Origin: Linum tenue
Lineage: Eukaryota > Streptophyta > Magnoliopsida > Malpighiales > Linaceae
Reading direction: 5' to 3'
Length of the DNA: 64,000 bases
NCBI GenBank assembly: GCA_946122785.1
Contig: CAMGYJ010000008.1
Location: forward strand, 4,489,742 to 4,553,741
Translations under genes and position numbers: made by a program
Notes under the pieces: model-generated
What the model saw: only the letters and a program-made list of their open reading frames with translations
What the model was told of the DNA's origin: nothing
Database searches by the model: none
In this document: piece by piece, positions 45,418 to 56,674 of the stretch
Layout: every line of letters starts with the position of its first letter
How positions within the stretch are numbered: the first letter of the stretch is position 1

Positions 45418-48400
45418 TTACACCCTGGAATTCAGCCAGGCCTGAAAATCAATGAAACGACTCATAGCCGGGTGCAAAGAGAGGGCTTTACGAGCCACCA
45501 TATGGGCTACCCTATTACTACGCCGACCCACAAATCGAACACGAACCCCAGTATCACTGTTAAAATATTGCAAAAGTTCCTCCAAAACAGCACCAACTCG
45601 GTTATCCCTGGTATCCGCCTGATTGATTTTATCAATGAGCACCTTGGCATCACCTTCAAACTGCACTTCCAAGAGGCCAAGCGATAAGCACCAGACAACA
45701 GCCTCCCGCAGGACAAGCAACTCCACCGCTAAGGGGTCATCCATGCAAGGCAATTGGATCCCCTTAACCAGCCAAATATCTCTTGTTGGGGTCAGAAGAA
45801 CCAACCCGCCAGCCGAATGCGAGCCCCGCCTAACCGCCTCATCTCACATACAAACCATACTATCCTTCCCAGCAAGCCCACGAGATCGTACACCAGGAGG
45901 AACCACCGCAGGGAGAGCCACCCTGGGGCTCCTATCCATAGGCACCCGGACCCACTCCTCATACTGCTTGTGGAACTGCCGCATCAAGGCTGGAAACCCG
46001 TACTGCTTACCTTCGAACACAACCCAGTTCCGCGACCGCCAAAGGACTGCCACCACAGCCATAATAAGAGTAGGTTGGTGTAGCAAAGCCAAGAGCCGCT
46101 TTAGAAACAGAGGGAAGGTATGTCGTAGGAGCCCCTCTCCTAGATACCCCAGCCCAGAGTAATCCCAAAGTGCACGAGCCACAGGGCAATCCAGGAACAA
46201 ATGCTCCATAGTTTCAGCACTCGCCCAACAAACCGGGCATCTAGGGTGTACTGGGACCCGTTTTTCAATAAGGGCCTCCGTGGTAGGCAAAACCCGATTG
46301 AGGATTTGCCAGACAAACACTTTAAGTTTCGGAGGGATATTCGCATCCCACAAACGAATCCAAGCTTCCTTGTCCATCCAACCAACCGTTAACCTCCACC
46401 CCCCTCTCCTTCTGTCAACATCAACGGCTAAATGATAAGCGGATTTGACCGTGAAGATTCCATCAGCCGTACCATGCCAGATTAGCTTATCCGCTACATT
46501 ATGCCTCGTAAGGGGGATAGCTTTAATGGCCCTACATGTGGGTGGATCAAACCATTGACCTAGCTTATGGTCATCCCAACACCCCTCTCCTGGGCACATT
46601 ACCTCCGCAATGGGTGGGTCCCCCCCTTCTGGCAGGACCCGAGGATTATAACAAGGGGGATCCATCTGGAGCAACGGGATCCAACTAGAGTTTAGTAAAG
46701 ACGCCGCCTGGCCATTCCCAATTTGCCACCGTAGACCCTTAATGAGCAACTCCCTACCAAACAGGATGCTTTGCCATCCCCACGATGGGCGGGACCTAGC
46801 CGAGGCATCAAGAAAAGACCCAGTGGGGAAGTACTTGCCTTTGTAAACCTGCGCTAAAAGGGACTGAGGTTCCAAGAGGATTCGCCAACCAATCTTTGCC
46901 AGAAGAGCCTGATTGAATTGTTCAAATCGCCGAAACCCCAACCCCCCCCCCCCCTCATGTTTGCTATGGCACAAATTCCGCAAAGATACCCACCGGATCC
47001 GGAAATGATCCTCAGTCTCCCCCCACCAAAATCGGGCCACATGCCTATCCAAGAGCCTACATAACGAAAGAGGAAGGTTGAAACAAGACATCACATGCAA
47101 CGGCAAAGCCAGAGCAACCGATTTAATCAAGGTCTCCTTAGCAGCCCAAGACAATGTCCTCTGTTTCCAACCCTGGAGGCGTTCAAGCAACTTCTCCTCC
47201 AAATACCGGAAGGTGGCCATCTTCGACCGAGCAATAAGAGTCGGCAGACCAAGATATTTATCATGAACCCCTACAGCGCCAACTCCCAACACCGAGGCCA
47301 AGAACTCTTGGTCCTCCCTAAGAACATTCTTACTGAAACAAACAGCTGATTTATCCAAATTCACCCGTTGGCCACTCAACTCCTCATACTCGTTGAGGAC
47401 CTCAATCAAGTTTTCACACTCATGGAGAGTACCTCGCAGAAACAAATATGAATCGTCTGCAAAAAATAGATGCGAGATACGAGGTGCCCGGTGCGCCACT
47501 TTGACCCCCTCCAGACGTTTGTCCGCAATCGCCTTATGAAGGAGCGCCGCAAACCCCTCAGTGTAAATCACGAACAAGAGAGGGGAGAGGGGGTCCCCTT
47601 GCCGCAACCCTCTAGAAGGAGTGAAATACCCTGAAGGAGTCCCATTCATAAGAACAGAGAAAGATGAGGATCGTAGGCACTCGTGAACCCACCCTTGCCA
47701 GATATAATTAAAGCCCATCTTATCCAAAATCGCAAGGAGAAACGGCCATTCGACCCTATCATAGGCCTTTTCCATGTCAACCTTTAGAGCCATGAACCCT
47801 TTCTTACCACGCGATTTTATTTTTAGATAATGCATTAACTCATGTCCCAAAAGAATATTCTCAACAATTTGACGTTCACGAATGAACGCGTTTTGACCCT
47901 CTGAGATGATCTTTGGCAACACGGAGGCAAGCCGCTCCGCCATAATCTTAGTAATGACTTTGTAAACAAACTGGCATAAGCTGATTGGCCGCAGTTGCCA
48001 CATAGATTCCACATTATCGACCTTGGGAATCAGAGTGAGCCAAGTATGATTGAAGCTACGGAGCATTCGACTCGTAGCAAAGAAGGACCACACTGCCTCA
48101 ATAACCGACTCTCCCACAATATCCCAGAAGGCTTTAAAAAATTTGCCAATGAATCCATCCGACCCTGGAGCCTGCTTCGACCCCATAGCAAACACCGTTT
48201 TCCGAACCTCAGCAGGGAGACTGGCATTCATCTCCGGGGTAACAATGCGAGCAATAGGCAAGGACGCCACCCGCTCCGCCATATTACCCACCTGATTCTC
48301 CGATGTAAAAAGGTGTTGATAAAAAGAAGTAGCAATACCCGCTTTCCCATTTTGCTCAGTGACCCAGTCTCCATTCTCGGTACGAAGGCCAGCCACAAAA

Positions 48401-49509
48401 TTTCTTTTACGCCGAGTCCTAGTTACCGTATGAAAGTAAGACGTATTCTTATCCCCTTTCTTCAACCAATGAACCCTCTACTTTTGTTGCCAATAAATCT
48501 CCTCCACCTCCCATTGCCGGTTCCATTCCACCTCCAGACCCCGGATCGCATTCCAGTCGATAGGATGGACCTGTCTGACTCTATCAATCTCGCTCTGGAG
48601 GGTCCGAATGTTCCGAAGGGAATTGGTTGTCCCTGCTCTACTCCAATCATATAAGAGATGACGGAGTTTCTTAAGGCGCTCCCATAGGCAGAACATAGGG
48701 GTACCCTGGATTTCCTCCTTCCAGACATAAGTAGTCATAGCCCTAACTTCCGGATTATCCGCCCAACGGGCATCAAAGCGAAAGAGAGGCCGGCTACTCC
48801 GAGTATAAGGTCTATCCGATAGAAGGAGGGCCCTATGATCTGAACCTTGATCCGTAAAGTGTTTGACCAAGGTTTCAGGAAACCGATCAATCCAGTGTTG
48901 GGAGCAGAGGGCTTTATCCAGTCGTTCACGAACGCAGGCATTGCCCATTCTCTTGTTCGTCCAAGTGAAGAGGTCTCCTTGGAACCCAGGGTCATGAAGA
49001 CCCAGACTATGAATAAACTCGCGCAGGCTTGCTGAATTATTAGCATTCCAGGGATTGGCCCCATCTTTTTCACTCGCACTAAGGATTGTCTTGAAATCAC
49101 CAATAATCACGTAGGGGAGTTGGAAATGAGAGCAGATTTCCTGGAGATGAGCTAATTGGGCGGTTCTAATTGAAGCAGAACAGCTAATATAAACACAAAC
49201 CACAATATAAGAAAAATCCACTTCATTAATTTGGGAGCAAATACAGAAGTTGGAGGAATAAAAAACCGAAACATTCAAATCCGGAGACCAAGCTAACACT
49301 AAACCTCCTGACGCATCAACAACATCAATAAAAAAACACTGGGAAATATCAAAACCCAAACCCCACATACGACGGGAAACGACACGCCGGCTTGATCGCG
49401 TTTCAGAAAAAAACACGAGGTTCGGTTTATTCGAATAGACCATACCCAGAGTCGTTTGGAATGTGAGGGAAGTTCCAATGCCTCTCACATTCCAGGCTAG
49501 AAGCTTCAT
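45418..49509 (-). pseudogene. LINE ORF2: endonuclease - RT - zf-RVT - RNase H
   Basis: About 1363 codons in one frame, broken only by TAG at 48475-48477 and TGA at 45841-45843. The endonuclease starts MKLLAWNVRGIG and keeps the SDH end motif (QGSDHRALLL), but the catalytic GDFN reads GDFK, so nicking is probably lost. The RT has motif A AYDRVEW and FADDSYLF (catalytic ADD pair intact). The zf-RVT domain includes CPVCWASAETMEHLFLDC. The RNase H ends EGDAKVLIDKIN and VRFVGRRSNRVAH. The ATG overlaps the ORF1 stop as ATGA. The two stops and GDFK mean this copy cannot currently retrotranspose on its own. Confidence 0.9.
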
Positions 49510-51511
49510 TTATCATAGTGGGGCCACTCCAGGCTGGCTTCCTCCACCTTTTCAAGATCAGCATTAACTTCCACAAATTGTTTCTTCGGTGTTGGCGGGA
49601 TTCCCATCTCTCCTTCAATGTCCTCTAAGGGTCGTTTTTTCAACCCAGGAGGCGGGTTGAGCATATTGGATCCGTATTCATCAAACAGACCAGCCTCCTT
49701 CCCATTCGGACCATTCGCCCCATCCCCAGCCACTTCACCTTCGCTCCCGGCCACAGCCACCTTATCAGTAATATTCAACCCCGCCTCAAATGCTGCAACC
49801 ACTTGACTAACTCGGCCCTTGGATGGAGGATAAGTCTTCGTGGATGCAACGAGAGGGGACCTCTTTTTTATCATAAAGTTTTGCGACTCTCCCCCCGACA
49901 AAGAACCGTCCGAGACACTCTCCACCATGGCACCCGCCATCAGATCTTCTCCCAAGGTATTGGCCTGAGCAGCCACAACATCGCTGGCCATATCGGCTAC
50001 TTTCTCCCCATCACACGGAGAGGCTTCTCGCGCATGAGACTGCTCGGCCAAAATCTTTTTTCCTTTTCTTAATTTACGGCCACCACGCGAGGTGCCTGGC
50101 TTGGCCTTACCCAATTCCTCGACTGACTCGATCCCATCGCGGGGAGTAGCCCCACCAATGAGTTTCTTCGGTGGCTGTGATTTCGGGCGTCGTGATCTCC
50201 TCTTTCCCGACTTCTCCATGACAGACTCCGTCGGAAGGACAGGTATCGCCGAATTCGTCAAAGCTCCAGTGCGCATGGGCTGTGGCGACGTTGCATGGGC
50301 AACCTCTGGATGCGCATCTGCCATGTCGTCGTTAGAATCCTCTTCTAGGATCAGGCGGCGCCGACGGGTTTCTGCCTGGATCATGGTCGCGCGACAACCG
50401 ATCGACTCTGGCCGAGCCACCTGTGCTGGTTGGGAAGGGGCCGCCACCTCGCCGATAGGAGGTTCTTGCGTGGACGCCATCTTCTTCTTCCTTAGGTGCT
50501 TGAGACCACCACTGCCAAGTCGGATTTTGGGAGATTGGTTGAGAGCGAAGCCCCTCGAGTTATTACGAACGACTGGGGAGCGAGCCAAACCATTCCCCTG
50601 TCGTACCACTGGTCCGTCCGAAGCCACTGACCCCATGGAAGGTTGGGCGGGCACAGATTGCCCCATTTTCACCGAGGTTTGAGCGTGGCTTCGAGCCCCT
50701 CCAACTGATTCACCTTTTCCGGACGCCGCAGGATAACGAATTTGGCGATTTACCCAAACCGAGCGCTTAGACCCCCCAAAGAGAAGGGCGTCATCATCTT
50801 CCTCATAGATCTTCCTTCCCACCTTTTTGGTTGACATATGTGGGCCAAACGCTCTTTACAAATTGGCGGGTCAAAGGCACAGTCACGGCGAGCATGGCCG
50901 ACTCGGCCACAATTGAAACAAAAGCTCGGGAGGAATTCATACTTTAGACTAACCCAGAAATTATCAACTTCCTCACTGGCCGCCAGAAGCTGCGATCGAA
51001 GAGGTTGGGAGAAATCAATAATAGTATTGACTTTAACAAAACGCTCTCCAGTCTCCTTGCAAGCGAAGACTCCGGAGTCCAACACCTGGCCAATCACGGC
51101 AGCGACCATTTTCTGCCCAAAAAGTTTGGTACAACAATCTTCCTTAACTCCCCAAAGTTGGATCCGAAACGGAGCTTTAGCCATCTCATCAAAGGTGCCT
51201 TTTGGAATAACTGGCGACCAGGGCCGTAGGATGAGCAGTCGGTCTTTGATAACCCACGGATTTCGCGAGAGAGCCCACTTCTTAGCCTCCTCGTTCTGCA
51301 AAACGATCTCATAAAGCCCATGTGTAGTACGCGTGACCTTGAGCTGCCCACGGATTTTCCAAGCATCCAGCAGTCCATCCCGTAATTCCACAGTGGTGAT
51401 TTGATCATAAGAGAATAATCGACCAAGGAGGGTTCGAGCAGCTCGGAACCGGGTCGACTGCACCTCCTCAAGGGAGAATTGCACCACTTGATCTTCCGTT
51501 ACATGAGACAT
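49506..51511 (-). pseudogene. LINE ORF1: DUF4283/zinc-knuckle RNA-binding protein
   Basis: From ATG at 51511 the frame reads MSHVTEDQVVQF, then a DUF4283-type region (WALSRNPWVIKDRLLILRPW, FRIQLWGVKEDCC), then a CCHC knuckle CFNCGRVGHARRDC. This frame stops at 50750. The continuing C-terminal region is in another frame (from 50837 to 49506), so one frameshift lies at about 50760-50840. The C-terminal part is basic and low-complexity and ends WPHYDK with TGA overlapping the ORF2 ATG. ORF1 proteins bind the LINE RNA in the particle. Confidence 0.82.
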
Positions 51512-52678
51512 CGTATCCAATACCTGACAATGAGATGAAGAGCTCGTATTAAATCCATGCACATCACACCCTAGCTCCTCGTCCAATAAAGGTTCGCCAT
51601 GCAATGGTTGCAGGGGACGAAGAAGCATAACAGGTGCTGGGAAAGATGGAATAACGAGCTGAGGGGGTAGAGAGAATCGAGAGTTTAAAAAACCCCATAT
51701 ACCTGAGCAATTGCGAAGCCGAGGCACAAGGGAGATAACTCCAATTGCAGCGGATTCACCAGGGCGACGATTTGGATGAAAGCTAATCCGTCCCGGCGAC
51801 TGGGGTATAAATAAAGGGCCAATGCTTCTGTAGAAATCAAGTCTCAGAGGCATGTGGCTTGATAGAGTTTGAAGGCAAGTAGGAAAGGGATTCCCACTTT
51901 GAATAGGATTCACTCGAGAAGTATCCCGTTGGAAAGGGATCCACAGATAACCTCCCAACAACCCCAAGATGCAGGGGGAGTATTCGTCAGAATCTCGGGA
52001 GTATACGTCAGAATCAATTGTGAAATCGCAGTTCTTCCCCAAATCTCGGGATTGGGAATCAACCGCCCACGTGGGCACGCCTGGAGTCTCACCGTCGGAC
52101 CTATCGGCAAGCTTAGCCGGAGAGCTTGTCAATCACCGCTTGATTACCAGCGATCGAACTTCCTCTTCTTCCATAACAAGTCACGCTCTTTTAGGTCGAC
52201 CTGAACATGAGGTTCCACTGGTGAACCACCAATAAAATCAATAAACTCGTCGGACATGGATAACAGCGATTCCTCGCCTACCAGATCAGACGACGAAGGG
52301 AGCCAAAATCTCCATTCTTGAACCCGACCAATTCTGCGTTTTTTCGCAGCGCTCGAGTTTAATAAAACCCTTTCGCTCAAGCGATGGGGATCCTCTTGGG
52401 CCCAACCTCGCTTGCGTTTATGGAGCCCCTTTTAGGGCAGCAGTCCTTGCGAGGAATACAGCGGAAGATTTTGGGTTTGCCGTTCTTCCTCCTTGGCCTT
52501 CCCCACAACGTTCCGAGGCCGCGACCGACCACCACGAACAGTCTATCCCTAGCCATCTTGCACCATTCATCTTCCTGATTCCTCAGGCTGAACAGAAAGA
52601 GGGCGGCAAGGAAATTCAGAAGCCATCTACCCAGACGACACGACCACTCAAGGAGAGAGGAGAGAGCTCCGCTCATGG

Positions 52679-54538
52679 TTTTTTTTTTTTTTTTTTTGCT
52701 TGCTACTTTCTGACTGATTATTTACTACTTTCTAGTGATGGGAAATAAAGAAACTATTGGCTATTATGTTGTGTGGTATCCATTCGATATTGGAATGCAA
52801 ATAAAAAAACTGTTAATTGTATCAAAGTTATAAAAAGCATCAATTTTTTTTTCTACACACTTAGTTGGAGTATTAAATTTGATACATTTTCCAATGAATT
52901 GAAACCCACACTTAAAGAGTCTTTTTCTCTAGGATTATGTGGTTAGTGACTTCGTTTGACTGATCAAAAAGCATTTCATTTAAATCGGCAAAATGAAAAG
53001 TTGGTATGAGTAATAAAATAGAAAATTGCTACCGTCTTCCTAATTTTTGATGAGTTTATTACACATTCTAGTTAACTTGTCTAACGATTAGTCGGAAAGT
53101 TGCTTTTACGAATTAACTCACAACTCACCTGCATCCACCCGGTCAATTATGTGGATAGATTGGGTCACAATTGTATCAACTCGTTAATAAACGAGTTGGT
53201 CAGTTTGATACCAAAATCCATGTCCACCCCTACTTCTTAAATATTAATCATAGGTTTTTTAGTGGAATAATTCAAGTATCTTTTGATAACCAAATATTGT
53301 CGGTTTGGTTATCGAATCTCAAACCAGAAGAGCTCTCTCAACCGACGGAATCGTTTACATGCTCTCGATCCCTATTAAGATTGACCTTCCTTACTGATAC
53401 TTCAACCGGTTACAGAAGTAGTAATCCAGAAAATGGAGACCTCGTTCCTTAACCATTCTGTTCATTCATATCCTAGGTTGATGAAGCAAAACCAGTTAGG
53501 TTGCAGTCAGACATACTTGAAAAATGAAAAGTAATGAAAGGTCGGTAGGGAAAAGTGGCCAAGACAAGAGGACAAAGGAAAGGAAAATGCAGAGGAAATT
53601 CCATTGATAGGTGCGGAGAAAGTTAGTGGCAGAGCGCTTTGGCATTGTTTGATCTCAATATCTGGGGGGAGGGAGGGAGTGAGTGGGCGATCCAAATTTG
53701 AGGTGATAGAAATTTTATAATGAAGAGACGTGTGGCAAACATATGCCTGCCACGCTCTCTTCCACCTTCCCCTCTTCTTTCTTTTATCACAGTAGGTTGG
53801 GTAGATCACTAGATTGGCTATGGTAGTATGGTGCGAAGATGGTGATCCATTATAAACATGCGGCCACTTGTTTTTTTTTTTTTCTTTTGGTATTTTTATC
53901 TTTTTAGAAGCTTTTTGTTATCAGTTTTAGATATTTGTATAGCTCTTTTTCTAAGTAAAGAATTAATGGGGGATTTTTTTTTTTTTTTGTGAAGGTTATA
54001 CATATACAATTTCCTCTAACCATTTTTCGAGCATGTGGCTCCACCAATGACTCGATGCACAATAGTTTTCATTCTCGTCCTAGAAAATTTAGACTTCAGA
54101 CGGGCCGATTTTTTAATAGGATGAAGCTGGTTTAATTAACCTACTAAGTACTAACTGATTAATCCAACAAAACCTAAACAATCTAAGTAATTTGTACCGA
54201 TCAACCGGTTTCTAGTTCACAATGAAACCAGTTCGGTTGTCTTAAACACAAAATCATACATCAGTAAAATACGGTATGGATAAGTTATGTATGAAATACG
54301 TTCTTGCATTTTATTTGTTTTATAAAGTAATAGTACATTTAATAGTACGTCAGTAGTTGTAATATATATAATTCATTATTTCAAAAATAAATTAGATACA
54401 AATAATAGTTAAATTAGTAATTTAATTCATTAAATAAGAATATTAAACGCGTTATACGGGTTTTATATTGTTTAGAATGGGAGCCATCAAAGAAATAGGA
54501 AAAAATTAAAGACTTGACAATAATACATATATGAAAGT
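52679..54538. other. Intergenic, nothing recognised
   Basis: Begins with a T18 run, then AT-rich DNA with stops in all frames. At 53100-53230 words such as 'aactcgttaataaacgagtt' and an end 'ccacccct' hint at hAT debris. The frame at 53507-53809 on the minus strand has no recognisable feature. Confidence 0.4.
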
Positions 54539-54876
54539 TTTTTTTATTACCCAGGAACCTCAGCCCCATGTGCCACTTTGTGACAGCGGGGCTTACTAAA
54601 CCTGGGAGCTACCTGCAATTAATTCGATGCCAATAGGGGTTCGCCCCATCAGCCTTATACCTATGGGAACACCAAGGGGTTCGCTGCCACTTTGTGACAG
54701 CGGGGCTTACTAAACCTAAAACCTGGGAGCCACCTGCAATTAATTCGATGCCAATAGGGGTTCACCCCAACAGCCTTATACCTACGCGAACACCAATGGG
54801 CCTTGCTTGAATTCAAATATGGGATCTGCAACTCTCAAACCTTCACTGTAGCGGCAGCTTTACCGTCAGACTATCT
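54539..54876 (-). repeat. tRNA-derived SINE with internally duplicated body
   Basis: On the minus strand GATAGTCTGACGGTAAAGC (from about 54876) is an A box and CATATTTGAATTCAAG a B box, the Pol III promoter pair. The body follows and the 3' end is GGTAATAAAAAAAA (T run at 54539-54546). A body segment of about 100 bp occurs twice in direct orientation (plus-strand copies near 54570-54672 and 54688-54793), sharing GTGACAGCGGGGCTTACTAA and AATTAATTCGATGCCAATAG. The target duplication was not resolved. Confidence 0.65.
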
Positions 54877-54957
54877 TACATTTCGTTGAATATGAATATC
54901 TTAAATGAATAAAATACATATACATGTATTAAATGAAATTTTTACTATAGTGAAAAT

Positions 54958-55306
54958 GGTTAAATGCCACATTTGGTCACTGAGATTACTAAATTATGTC
55001 ATGTTTAGTCACTAGAAAATTTTAATTTCAATTTTGGTCACTTGAATTACTGAAACGTGTCACATTTAGTCTCCCGTTGGTTTCTGTCCACGGCGGCTAA
55101 TGCGAGAGTGACTAAATGTGACCTGTTTCAGTAATTCGAGTGGCTAAATGTGACATGTTTCAATAATTCGAGTGACCGGAGTTGGACGGAGGCTAACGAG
55201 AGAGTGACTAAATGTGACATGTTTCAGTAATTCGAGTGACCAAAATTGATATTAAATTTTTCTAGTGACTAAACATGACCTAAGTGACTAAATGTAGTAT
55301 TTACCC
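54958..55306. mobile_element. Foldback MITE, Mutator-like (10-bp TSD)
   Basis: Ends GGTTAAATGC (left) and the complement of GGGTAAATAC (right), a perfect 10-bp target duplication TAGTGAAAAT (54948-54957 and 55307-55316), and arms made of TTTAGTCACT / AGTGACTAAATGTGACATG repeats. The right arm contains three tandem copies of a unit around GTGACTAAATGTGAC. Related to 1466-1856. Confidence 0.85.
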
Positions 55307-55550
55307 TAGTGAAAATAGTAGCCTCCCAATTACTCTGGTCACAATAATTTCACCTTTTGCGGTCGGGCCGTTGATGAGGCATGAGTTACTGCCAGACGAG
55401 AAGAATCACATTCAAGGAGAGCCAATGGTTTGGCCATTGAATTGCATTCATTGATGCAGAAAACTATGGGAAAACAATTCCTTTTATTTTAAATCGAAAT
55501 TACCTGAGGCGACGATTCCCACCTTCAAATGTTTTCCCCCGCTACTTATT

Positions 55551-55906
55551 ACGTGCATGGAAAGTTTGACCATTCCACGCCAAAATGACGAAAATCACGG
55601 GTTGGGGCCCACGTTCGCAACAGTCAAGAAGGATCAATCTGAACACGTCAGAGAAATAGAGACTCGAGTCCCAGCCACGTCATCAGGTTGGATTGGGATT
55701 GGGGGATGAGGTGGAGAGGGGGACAAACCGAGGCGGGAGGGTGGTGGGACGCTGATCGCCTCATGCTTTCCATACGTGTCCACCGATCCCAGCCCTTGCC
55801 CCTGTCTGACGTGGCACACTCTGCCTTATTGATACCACGTGTGTTATCTCTTTGTCTCCACTTTTGCACCCACCGGGGGTAAAATGGTTTTAGTTACTTC
55901 CACGTC
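55551..55906 (+). promoter_or_regulatory. Cluster of ACGT-core motifs upstream of BRUTUS-like gene
   Basis: Seven ACGT cores occur in about 355 bp: ACGTG at 55551, CACGTCA at 55644, CCACGTCATC near 55675, ACGTGTC at 55774, TGACGTGGC near 55807, the perfect G-box CACGTG at 55836-55841 and CACGTC at 55901. ACGT elements bind plant bZIP and bHLH factors. The cluster starts about 1.1 kb upstream of the BRUTUS-like ATG; whether it serves that gene is inference. Confidence 0.45.
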
Positions 55907-56674
55907 TGCCTCAGCCTCGAAAAAAATATCCAGTTGATAATCCGGTTCGTAGTTAAGATTAGAAATAGATAGACTAAGTGCAAGCTCTAAGGTGCAACCT
56001 CTGATACGATTATAAGAAAGTAGTACCTTAATAACAACAAAATAAAACCTATATCACCCTTATATAAAAAAAAGTCTACAATATGCAAACCAATCGTAGA
56101 AAATTAATCGTGAAAAGTGACACAAATCGGAGCATGCATAAATATAGAGCTAAAAACCTAATAGAAGTTTCGTTTTATTAATGAATTCGTTTTATTAATA
56201 TTTGTAACGATTTAATTATGAGTCCATTCAATCATTTATCAAATATAAAAAATTTATAAAGTATCAATTTGAGAGTGAAATTTTATTTGATTGGAAAATA
56301 TTTTGTTAACCCCCTAATTAGGTCAGATACACATGGAGGAGGAGCCTCTTATTAATTGCTGATTTGGCTAAAACCGTGACTGAAAATTGCAAAGTCGAAT
56401 TATTAAAAGAAAAAAAAAATCAGAAATATGAAGAAGGAATAAAAATAATTATATAATCCTGTCCTGGAGCGAAAATTTTCGCGAAACACAAATCCAGCTA
56501 TAAAAAAAAAAAAAGAGCAAGAGATAGAGAGAGCAGAGAGGGAGAAGAATTGAATCAGAATATTTTAGCCAAACCAACAATTGGAGAAGGTAGGAGAGGA
56601 GGATGCCTTGCATGAACAGGTGAGGGAGGTTGAAATCGGCGAGTTCGGTTTTTCTGGTAGGGGAAATCGCTGTA
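55907..56674 (+). other. 5' flank and leader of BRUTUS-like gene
   Basis: AT-rich sequence becoming GC-richer after about 56580, with GA-rich 'agagatagagagagcagagaggg' at 56519-56542 as in plant core promoters and leaders. No TATA box could be assigned with confidence. No separate gene; frames on the minus strand here are shadows. Confidence 0.4.

Larger units (their letters stand above)
45367..52678 (-). mobile_element. LINE (L1-type, plant) nearly full length
   Basis: On the minus strand the order is: about 1.2 kb 5' region, ORF1 (51511-49506), ORF2 (49509-45418), a very short 3' region of about 40 bp and an A13 tail (T run at 45367-45379). The 5' edge near 52678 abuts a T18 run on the plus strand, so the target was probably T-rich and the duplication cannot be separated from the tail. 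The coding order and domains are standard, and damage is limited to one frameshift in ORF1 and two stops in ORF2. Confidence 0.9.

Noticed and set aside
47995..48654. 219-codon plus-strand frame
   Set aside because: It is antisense to LINE ORF2, whose RT domain is clearly read on the minus strand.
50092..50682. 196-codon plus-strand frame
   Set aside because: It is antisense to the basic, low-complexity C-terminal half of LINE ORF1.
53507..53809. 100-codon minus-strand frame
   Set aside because: No domain, no start or splice context, unremarkable composition.
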